64,000 bases of DNA from Diphasiastrum complanatum. Taxonomy: Eukaryota > Streptophyta > Lycopodiopsida > Lycopodiales > Lycopodiaceae. Positions within the stretch are counted from its first letter, which is position 1, and every line of letters starts with the position of its first letter. The translations under genes and the position numbers were made by a program. Under the pieces are notes generated by a model, which was given only the letters and a program-made list of their open reading frames with translations, ran no database searches and was not told where the DNA came from. Below are positions 25,539-37,500 of the stretch, one piece after another. The stretch spans positions 1,484,128 through 1,548,127 of the forward strand of contig CM055107.1 of the NCBI GenBank assembly GCA_029204225.1. Reading direction: 5' to 3'.

Positions 25539-28500
25539 GAGGGTTTTTTTGAGTTTTTTTGTACGTTTGCTAATTTACTACTAAGTAGCCATGTACATTG
25601 TACATTGTAATATGTATGGTGTGACATTAATGTTTTGAGTGACGAGTAACAATGATCTTTCTAGTCGTATGGAAGTTGATAATTACTAGCTAATGTCACA
25701 GATGATATCAAATAGATCATAGCTAAAACTGTAGGCAACAGATGGATCAAGAACCCTAAACCACAGGTGACAGGTATTATTAGGTAACAAGACTTAGGAG
25801 TGGGCACGTCAGGATTCGAATTTCACTATTGATTATTCACGAATTATATCTAGATATTACCCATTGACACTAAAAAGCACTTGTTTTTGACATAATTGAA
25901 GGGTAGAAATTAAGGGAAAGGGGTGGGGGGGAAACCGGCACTTGGAGGTATGCAGTAAGTGAGAGTGTAACATTTGGTATCAGAGCCACTGTATGCCGAA
26001 AGCAGGTACGATCGATCCGTACAAGAAGCTTGGTACGTTACTGATCTTTGGTTGGTGAATTTTTCATGAAGCTAGGATTCAGCTTCAGCGATTTCCCATT
26101 TTTCCTAGGCATTCCGATTGAGTTTCCTTATATACGGAAGGGCCCACTACATCAAGGAGACATTTTTCAGTCCTCGGTAGTTTAGAGTCTTTTGGAACTC
26201 TAAGGGACACCCAATCGCCTTCCGCAAAACCCAAGGTTGCCGCTTATGATTGTTGGAAAACAAGTTGTACATTAGTCAAATAACTATTTGACAGTGAATT
26301 GTTGACTGAATAGTCAATAGTAGCAGCAATAGTTGATGTGATGACAAAACCGATCCCTTACTAATACAAGTACAGCTATACCATCATTCACAAATGCGGA
26401 AAATGAATGACGATTGCATCGTTGTGCCAATATTCAAAATCCAAAACTCACATCATAATAAGCGAGAATGATAGAATTGGTAAAACAAGATATAAGTAGC
26501 AAACAAAGTATTCTATATTGAAGATGATGAATTACAGCTGCTTGATGCTTCCGCTATCTACTCTGATTGCACTATGATAATAGCGCAACTTATTCTGCTA
26601 TAAATTTCACTTTTACACAAACTGTAATCGCGATAGCTTATTACTGATTAGTCTACGCCTATGGCGAAACAAAGAGGAGAAGAAGACAAATAATGAACTT
26701 GAAATTGCTTCTTAACAACTTGAAACTAATCTGATCTATTGATCTATTTATAGTTTTTGATGGCACAGCCCTAATGGAATGCGCCGTTATCCACGATGAT
26801 CCCTCAAATTTTGAATTGTGTCAACAATGCACGTATTTTTGCAGACAGTCTCGATACCTTCAACATTGTCTCGACAATGTGAGTAAAACTACAGACTATA
26901 CAAAAAATGGTTCCACATTACAAATGATTTCAAGGATGAAATCTAACACTCCCCCTTAATGTGAAGTCCCAAAAATTGAGGTGTTAAGTTAAGCATATTG
27001 CTAAACTTAGAATAATTGTCGAATGCTAAGGCCTTTGTAAATATATTCGTTGTCATGAATTCTATTCTACAAAAGATTAAAATGATCTCGTGTTTCTGAC
27101 AAACTGATACTTTATCTCAATGTGCTTGCTCTAGGAATGAAACCTGGGATTAATAGATAAAGCAATTGTACTCTGATTGTCGCAAAAAATGGAAGTAGTA
27201 AGTTTAATGTCCAACAATAGACGCCTTAAGCAGATAGCTTCCTTTGTAGCATGTGCACCGGCAATATATTCGACCTTTGTCAAAGATAATGCAGTCGAAT
27301 TCTGCTTCTTACTGTTCCAAGAGACAAGACCCTCCTTGAACACAACGACATAACCTGATGTCGACTCTCCTATCAACATCTCCAGCCGAATCTGCATCTT
27401 TAAAACCTTGAAGAAGATTAACCTAGGTATTCGAATCATAACAGATGCAATAATTTTGTGTCAACTGTAAATATCAAAGAACTCTAAGTAGAGCTTTCCA
27501 GTGAATGAAACCTGGATTCGACATATATTGGCTAAGCATACTAACTGAATAAGCAATGTCAGGTCTAGTACAAATCAAGGCATACATGAGAGAGCCAATT
27601 ATTGAATGATACGAATAATGTTTCATCTGCTCGACTTCTTCAAAAGACTGAGGACATTGGTCCTTCGAATATTTTGAACCTGGATCCATTGGACTTTTGG
27701 CTGGTTTGCGATCGGGCATTTGATGCTTGAATAGCAAGTCATGAATGTATCTTTCTGACATCCTTTAGCATTCGAATGTCATTGCTAAAAAGTAATGTGT
27801 CATCAACATATAATGTAATAATAACAAAAGATGAATCCACTAATTTGTAATAGACATTACAATTAGCTGAACTTGGTATAAAGCCTTGCTAAACAAAGAA
27901 TTTGTTGATTCAATGAAAGCAAGCATGAGACGACTTTTTAAGCCTATAAAGAGCTTTTCCAAGCTTGCATACCTGATGCGTGTTACTCTCCAACTCATAG
28001 CCTTCGGGTTGAGAAATATAAATGTCTTCTTCGATTACACCATGTAAAAATGTTGTTTGTACATCCATCTAGTAAATTTCCATATCTATCACTACTACAC
28101 ATAAAAGTAAAAGTCCGATCCACGAATGTTTGACTACGGGACCGAAAGGGATTTGAGAAAATCCTCTAACAACTAGTCTTGCCTTCCATTGATCAACTAA
28201 CCCATCAACTTTGTATTTGATTCGATAAACACATTTGCAAGAAATGACATTCTTACCAACCGGAAGGTCTATAACAGTCCATGTCTGGTTCTTAATGAGA
28301 GTTGATACTCTTTGTCCAGCGCTGATCACAACTGATCTGCATATGGACTAGAAATTGCCTCAGAATAATCGATTGGCTCCTCGACAAAATAACCAATGGC
28401 TATGGCATTGTCGATAAATCTGTCTAGAGGAACTCTGTGTCGATTTGATCTTCGAGGAACTGGCGTATCCGGCTTCTACTACTGCGGAGGTGTCGGGACA

Positions 28501-31500
28501 TCTACATTTGAATCATTGATTAAAGTAGAGTTGAGATTCGAACTTGATGCGATATCGAGTATGGATTCGACATCTGTAACTTTCTCCTTTTCCTTGAGAT
28601 CGACAAACTGAGCTTCGAGAAAGATAACATCTCTATTAGTTGTAATCTTCCTAGTCATTGAAGTTCTGCTAGAATCCGTGCGAAGCGATACAACCGAAAG
28701 TTCGAAGAGGCCTTACCAAAGGTTTTGAGCCTATCCACACCTCTTCAGGTGTTTTGTTGGCTAAGGCTTTGGCTGAAAGTAGATTCTGAAGATATGCTTG
28801 TCAAGACGGCTCCTGCCCAAAAATTCTTCGACAAAATTGCATGTAAAATCATGCTTTCGCACATTCGACAAGTGTACAATTTTTACGTTCAGCCACTCCA
28901 TTCGATTGTGGAGAATAGTTGGTGGCATACTGCCTAAGAATGCCATGGGCTTTGCAGTAATCTTTGAATTCAGTCGAAATGAATTCACCGTCACCATAAA
29001 AGTAAACTATTGTCCTCCTCGAATAATCGTCGACGAAGGTCAGAAAGTATTTTGCTCCCCCTATCGAGAGAGCCTGCATGCGTCCACATATGTCGCTATG
29101 CACAATATCTAACACACCTTTGGATGTGTGTTGCAAATCAAATCTGAAAGGAGTTCTAGCATGCTTGGCTAGAATACATCTTCGACAAACTGTACGGCCT
29201 GATATATTGTCGCCGTCCAAATCTCGAACAATCTGTTTAGTTGACATATTTCTAAGACAAGCAAAATTGACATGACCCATTCTATTATGCCATAGTAAAC
29301 CTCTATCTTCCAAAGTAGAAGTAGATAGAGCCTGAACAGAACAGTCAAAACGTTGCAATGACTAAGCTTGTAAAGGTTACCTTGCCTCTTTCCGAGTGCA
29401 AGTACCTTTTTGCTTTTGTCTAATATCGAACAAGTATTAGAATCAAATTCGACTTTATGGCCGAAATCAGCAATTCTACTTATAGAAAGTAGATTTTTGG
29501 TAAAATTTGGACCATGAAGAACATTTGGAATAAGAATAATACCATCCCGAAATTGCAATTTGGCAGTGCCTACACCATCAATACTATGAGTACTGTTATC
29601 GCCCAATGAAACATATTTCTCAGTCATAGCTTGGATGTACGCATGAAACCAATTTCGTTGACTTGTCATGTGTTGAGTAGCACCTGAATCCAAATACCAA
29701 GAATCAACATCTTGTCAGTCTTCATTTGCCATGAATGTTGCTGCATCAGCTTCCTTTTCGAAGACCTTCGAACATTTTGTTGTGTTAGCATACTGATGTT
29801 GTTGTTGCTGCTGCTACTGTTGTTGCTTTTTAGATTTGAGGATTCGACAATCCTTAGTAAATGTCCGATCCGTTTGCAATATCTGCAAAACAACTTTGTT
29901 CGAATTCGTGTCATGTTCTGAATTCGAATTATTTTTTGACTTTCGTACTTTACGCACATCCTTCAACGTCTTCTTCTTATCGAATTTCTTTGAAAAAAGA
30001 GCTTCCAATTCTGGTGCTGAATGGGAGAATGAAGATCCATTTCGCTGAATCTCTTCCTACAATATCAAAGACGAAACTTTTGCTAATGTAAAAATGATAA
30101 CCACCCAACTTTCGTAGGTGTCAGGAAGGCTCGATAGAAGAGTCATGACGGTGTCTGCATCGTTGATTTCTGCGCCACTTGCAAACATTTGCTAAAGAAG
30201 ATTTCTGAAGTTGCTCAAATGATTCGTAATTGAACCTGAATCAGCCATTTTTAAATGAGAAAAACTTTTTCCTCATGTAAAGTTTGGCAGTCACGTCTCT
30301 AATTTCATAGAGAGTGCCAAGAATATTTCAAGCCTCCAACGAAGTTAGAGCACTTCAATATGACTAATCTAATTATCTCTAATGTTGAGAGTGATAAGCA
30401 CGAAGGCCTTCCCATCCTTCTGCTTCGATTTGCCACTGGATATGCAATAGGGTTAACCTCAATACATTCGACAACTTCCCAAAACTCTTTCACTTGTAGG
30501 ATACCCTCATTTTGAATTTCCATAAGTGATAGTTGTCGCCATCCACCTTTTCGATAGAATTTGAAGATGACGCATCCATCATAGATAAAATTTTATTTAG
30601 ATATTAAGTATGGCAATACGCATTGATATGCAGATAACTAGCTCTGAACTAGCTCCCAAGCTCTGATACCATGTTGGAAAATAAGTTGTGCATTAGTCGA
30701 ATACTACTCAACAGTGAATTGTCGACTGGATAGTCGATAGTAGAAACGATAGTTAATGTGATAACAAAATCGATTCACTACTATTACAAGTACAACTATG
30801 CCATCATTCACAAGTGTGAAAAATGAATGACGATTGGATCGTTATGCCAGTATTTAATATCAAAAACTTAGATCATAATAAGCAGGAATAACATACTCAG
30901 TAGAACAAGATAAAAGTAGCAAAAAAGTAATCTGTATTGAAGATGATAAATTACAGCTGCTTGATGCTTCCGCTATCTACTCTAATTGCACTATGATGAA
31001 GCGCAACTCATTCTGCTACAAATTTCGCTCTTACACAGACTGTAATCGCAATAGCTTATTACTAATCAGTCTACGCCTATGACATACTCCGGCCCATCGT
31101 TTGGGATATCTCTCTCCTGGAGTGCGACCACGCCACTTACCATGTTATCACCATCATGCAAGCATTTCTTCAAATGACTTACATGGAACATTGGATGCAC
31201 CTTGCATCTCTCAAGCAGTTGCAGCTTATAAGCCACCTCATTACCCATCTTGATAAGTCACCACGGTCTATAATAGCTAGGGGATAGCTTTTACACTTGC
31301 CAGTTCTCTTCACCTTAGACTTAGGCAGCACTAGCAAGAAGACCATATCACCCTCATCAAATTCCCTATAAGTATGATATCCAAGAACACAAGCCTTTGT
31401 TCAATCACGAGCCTTGGATAGACTTAATTGTGCCAACTCTAGCTTTGCTTGCATCTAAATCAAAAATTTTGTATCACTAGGTACTTTCTGGGGAATGCCA

Positions 31501-34500
31501 AGGGTAGTTGGTCTAGTAGGCCCAAAATGATTAACGTGGTTGGCTTGTTGCTTTCATTGCAAATTCTTGAAAGAAAGTGGGAAAGTATTTCCATGATGAT
31601 GCCATAAGGGTAGTAGTTGACAAACTAACCAAAATGGTGCACTTCATTCCAACTAAGATGACTGTCAAAGCTTCAGAACTTGCTCAACTTTTCATTGAAA
31701 AGGTGTTCAGGTTGTATGGTTTGCCAAATGGCATTGTTAGGGATCATGATTCAAAGTTCATTGGCAAATTTTGGCACACGGTCTTTGAGAAATTGGAGAC
31801 CACGTTGAGTCTAGGGTCATTACATCATCCGTAATTCGATGGTCAAACTGAACAAACAAACTAGTCTATGGAAGATATGCATCATGCATAAGTTTCCAAG
31901 AGACGGTCGGATTGGGACAGGTACCTCCCAATCGTTGATTTTGCGTATAATCCCAATGGTTGATTTTGCGTATAACAACGCAAAGCTCAGTGACGGGTTA
32001 TAGTCCATGCATTGCAATGTATGGTTTCCAACCTCGAGCCCCTATTTCCATTGGCCTCAAAGGTCTCAAGGTTAATGCATCGGTAGGTTTTTTGCAGGAT
32101 ATGCAAGAAATGTTGCTTTTTGCTAGAGATAACATAAAACCGGCTCAAGATAGAGCTCAACTTTACGTCAATCAAAAGCAGCAACCGCGAGTCTTTGCGA
32201 AAGGAGATTGGGTTCTACCTTAGAATACCAAAAGATTCGAAGATATTAAGGACAGGAAAACGTCCTAGTTGTCCTTGCATATTGTAAAAAGAAACTCAAT
32301 CGGAATGCCTATCAGCTAGATCTTCCGCAAGGAATCAAAATCCACCCAAGTCTCCATGTGAACGGTTTAAAGGAACGACTTGGTGCGAAGGATGGTCTAA
32401 TTCAAGCAGATGAGCTAGTTTAGTTAGAGGATATGTCAACCTTTGTACCTTCAGAACCACAGGCCGTTGTTGACGTACGTCAACATGGGCTCAAAAACTG
32501 ACAGAATACTTGGTTTGTTGGAAAGGTTCCGACGACGAGGACACTTAGGAAAAGGAGCAAGACCTTAGACAGAAATTCCCAAATTTCCTTCCTTATAAGA
32601 GAAGTCTTTTTGAAGGCGAGAAAATGTTAGGGACCCAACCCCTTGCGTCCCACACCTAACTTGAAACCGGACGTTGGACTGGGCCTATTGACTTGGCCAG
32701 TGACTCATGGACCAAAAGCATGCCACTTGTCATGATCAAGGATATGTGCTCGGCATGGAGACTCCTACCTTGCAGGTATACAAGGCTATAGATCGCAATT
32801 ACCATTCTATCTACCTAGGTATTGGTGGATGGTAGTGTCCATGTGCATAGCCAGGATGGTGCGCGCTAGGGATAGGAGAAGGCCGAAGGTGCTAACGGAG
32901 GTATGAGACATCGTTAGGGCTGAAAGTTGGATCCCACTTGTTGTCTAGTCACAGGCTCAGGGCACAAGGGGTAGATCTGGATTGGATCCTAAGGTGGGGT
33001 GGATCATGAGCGTTCAGTTTCTTGTGTTGACCGGCACCTAGCAATTTCTGATTAGTGTAATCATAACACTTACCAAGACAATGGTAGCATAATCCTTCAT
33101 TCTTGGCCTTCTCCTTATCATGTGGGCGGAGATTAGAATCACCAAAGGCACAACACGACTTCCTCATTTTGCATTTCTCCCCAAAGTGCACATGTACCTC
33201 CGCCGGTCTCAAAGGGACAACTTGCCACTGCTAAGCTAGGCTTCCTACAACCATGGTGCTGGGTACCAAGCGTGCTTGTTGACTCCACTTGAGCTTTGCC
33301 CTTTGACCCACCTTCATAAATCAAGGCCTTTCCTCGAGGGTCTCGCAAGCCTCATTCAACACATGAGGACGCAAGTCTTCTCGCAAACCAAAAATAAACT
33401 TGTGGACTTGCGTTCACTCTGGCATATCCTCGAGAATCTTCATAAGAATCTCCTAGTAACTATCTGCATACACCTGCACAAAAAGCAACCTCTAATGATA
33501 CATACAAGCATCCATTGCCTGCACATGCTCGTGGGGTCCTGGAATAAACTGTGCACAAAAGACACGCCAAAACTCGGCCCCCTAGGCACCCTCATCAGTG
33601 GATGCATGCAGCAACTCAAAATAACTCTCCCACTTGCTATATAAGCTTGAAATTTAAAAGGGTAAGCAGGACTATAGAAACATGTGTAAAAGAGGGATGC
33701 CAACTCTCATGCAAAAATAAAATCTTGAAGTAATAGCTATTAGTTAGCAGATTGTCATGAGAAATAGCCATCATAAGGCCCTTATTACGTCAACACTTGC
33801 ACTATCAAACCTAAACAAGTAGGCATCACATAGGCTTGACACATAGGCATCCCATAGTTGCAAACTATGTCAGGATTGCAGAAGAAGGAAAACTAGAAGG
33901 AGTGGGATGTCACCCAACAAGGTCCACAACATGCTTTGGAGACTAGTCAAAATGTCTTCCACCTACTTTAGATGCTCTTTTACGTAGCTCCCTGGAAAAG
34001 AAAAGCGGCAACCAATAAGTAAAATACAGCCGTTGGTAGGAAAATTTTGAATGTTGGAAGAAATGGAGATGGCTGCCTTGGAATAGATGCCTCAGCCACG
34101 GAAATCAAGAAATAGGTGCTAGACTTTACTCCTTGACAAAGTGCGCTGGCCCACAAGAATGATTGCCCTGCTCCATCGCGCCCTCCTGTTAGAAAACCGA
34201 CTTGATCATACCAGTAACCCAAGACAAGATTCCTATCGTGATGAAAGAATAGCCAAACACATGAGAGAGAACACAAGTGATGAGAAACTCCAACCATGTC
34301 CCATTGCCAATGTGGTAGGGCGCACTACATTCTTATAGACTTTGGTCTATGTCAAAAGCAAAAGCAAAAGCAAAAGCAATTGCCAAATTAATGCATCTAC
34401 ATATGGTAAAAGCACTAACACCTATCTATAGTAATAACTTGTGCTCCAAATCAAGAAGTTGTCTAACTATAGTCTAACTAGACTTTTACTAAACATAGGC

Positions 34501-37500
34501 AAGGGCCCCTAGAATTAGCACGCAAGCATGGCCCAATAATCCTAATTAACCTAGATGATAACATTAGGGGTACTATTGTGAACATTAACTCTACACTCCC
34601 CCTTAATGTTTACATTGTCAAGAACTATGCATAACATAAGCATGCATGTATATCTTCCATGATGCCCATGAAATGAAGATCCTCAACTTTGGTGTAGAAT
34701 CCACGATCAACTCTCATCACAATGTCTTCATCGAATACTTTAACAATCACAGAGAGAAACTTGCATCCTATGATTCTCTGCTTCTAGATGTACAATCGCA
34801 CCTTCAGAAGCTGGATACTTCCATTGAAGAACTCAAGAATGAAGTTACAGTTATCAAATGTGAAACTTCTTCCCAAATTACTTCTTTGGCTAAAATTCAG
34901 CAACTCGAAAGTCAAGTGGAACAGCACCATACGGCTGTCTGGACAATCATGGGCAGATGTACTTAAAGGTTCGTCTACAGTTCTCTCTCCACCTTCGCCT
35001 TCACCTTCGTTATCTCAGCCACGTTCACTAAGAGCCCTCTGCGAGAGCACAAAGCTCTCAATGTTCATGTTAGAGGTATTCTGAACTCCAGAAGCTAAAA
35101 AGTTTTTGGATGAAAATCTTTAGCACCATAGCACAGGTATGGAAACTACCTGGTAACCTAAGAAGGACCCGAATACTCTCGTCATCCGCTTCAAATCAAT
35201 GTCTCACTGGCATGAAGTTTTGGAGAAGCGATCTAAATTGCGGGATACCAAAATCTATTTGGACGAAGATCTTACTTTCATCCTAGTCCAAGAACGTAAG
35301 AAGGCAAGATAAGAAGCTCTGTCAACTAGCAAACGGCTTATCTATTGTGATGGTATTATCAGATTGTAGATCATAAGCCTATAGTAAATGAGAGTCTTAA
35401 CTCTGAGATAGAGTCTGAGCTAGAGAAATGAAGAGATGTCCAGTTGAGCATGTAAATGGTACACGTACCATATAATCCTGGCTATATCACTCTCTTCTTC
35501 TGTTAGATTTGCTTTAGTTATGTTGTTTTGACGGCACTGATCTGTCTTGTTACCATCTAATCTGATGTACATGTTGTCTTATAAAGCTTAAAAGCGGATC
35601 ATACAATTTTATAAACGTTACTTGGCAATACACATCATACAATTTTATAAACATTGGCAATACAAACCTCTCTACCTTCAGCTCTCTAAAAAATTAAAAA
35701 AAGTGTTTTCCTCACATTCTCTCTCTAGAACAAGCTTAAAAGATGGATCATACAATTTTTTAAAGATTTTTTTCTTTCTAAAAAGCCTGAAAACGTACAC
35801 ATGGCAGCATGCAATTGGCAATACACACCTCTCTACCTTCAGCTCTCTAAAAAATTAAAAAAAGTGTTTTCCTCACATTTTCTCAATAGAACAAGGTTCT
35901 CTCTCTCTAGAACGTGGCTCTGATACCAATTGTTACACTAATGTCGTGCAAGCTCGTCAAAGCACCGAAATTTGTAGTGTAAATGAAATCTCTTCCCATC
36001 CATAGGTAATGCTAGGAGCACCTCCCCTTGCTATTCCAGTTCTAGGGCATATGGCATCCATGCATGGCTAGCCACTGGATAGGCCACCTTAGACCCATAG
36101 GTACCCGAACTGCTGAATAGTACTCACGGGAGTCTACGGGTTACCACCTGTGTATGGTCATTTCCAGTAATGGAACAACCGCTCACTTCGGTCGATTGTC
36201 TAACCCTGGCCTCGGCCCATATAACCACAAGCAGACTCTATTATTGGCACAACGGTTACACACCATTACACGTACTCGCAGCGTGCACCTCTACACTACA
36301 TCAACATTTGTGATGCACCCTGCATGACAGCGGGTGCCTATCAGTGTGACTAGTCACTAGACCTAAACGATGGTCACAGAACCCTGTACTTACCTCTCAT
36401 GGCAACACAAACTATCATAATGAGTCATATAAAAAGTGGCAGATGGCGACGCATAGAATTTAATTTGATATTCGATAATTTGTCAGTCTATGCTTCAATA
36501 TTTGATAAAACTGTCTTTTTATTTTCATCAGATGTGTTGTTTTGCAGTACCTCGATTAATATTTGAATGTTGTTGTCTCCTGTTTTCGGGAACAAAGTGT
36601 TCGCATTACAATTCCATGTCAAAACTGTTGTGTAGTCTACCAAGTCATGACAGTGATATATGATTTAAGTACCTCACAAGCCATTTAAGTAAGCTCGGCA
36701 CTGCTTTCAGCCAGTAAAGGAGCATAAAATGTGCTTGAACTGGAAAAGATATAAAACATAGTAACTATTCAGACATTTTTCTTGCTTTCTGTAGAATTTT
36801 TTACCTCTAACGAGATTTTCTTACCTATTTGGACGAAGTAGGGAGCGCACAACTTGCGCAGCTTTTAATCTTTGTTTTACGTCAAGGTAACTAGATGGTT
36901 CATCAAACATGTATATTTCAGCATGTTGGATTGCCACTACTGCTATTGCAAACCGTTGCAGCTCCCCACCTGACAAATCACCAACATCACGATCCAGAAC
37001 TTGGTTCAAGTCCAAATCCTTGCAAAGTTCCAATTTCATCTCCCTTTCATCCTTTTGAGACAGTACCTCATTCACGTTGCCTCTGACTGCCTTTGGGATG
37101 TGATCAACATACTGAGGTTTAATTATGGCCTGACAAAAAGCATAGCACTTTCACTTTGATCAAAAGCTCCAAAACTCAAGTGACAATTACAACCTTTACT
37201 CGTTTGAAAACTTGAACTAACTGTTGCAATAAGAAACAAGATCAGCTTACAGGATAACCATAATACAGCCAATTCTTGCAAATGCTAAAATGTACGATTT
37301 GGTCATACAACCAGCTATTGGACTGTTTCTTGAACAGAACAGAACCGGACATTGCCAGGCAAACAAACGACAAAGACAAGTTTTATTGAAATTACGAGAA
37401 GGCCAATAGATAAGAGGGTTACCAACCTTTAGATTATCTTCTAAGATTCGTGTGAAATAATTTTGCAATTCTGAACCTCTGAAGTATGTCAAAATTTCTT

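Larger units (their letters stand above)
26251..31080 (-). mobile_element. Copia element 2, degraded full-length
   Basis: The minus-strand element has a 3' LTR 26251-26948, a polypurine tract next to it (CTCCCCCTTAATGTG on plus), RNase H, RT, integrase, protease, gag, a primer site at 30660-30671 and a 5' LTR from 30672. The 5' LTR is cut at about 31080, 289 bp short of its partner, where gypsy sequence takes over. The polyprotein is in at least eight pieces. Confidence 0.92.
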
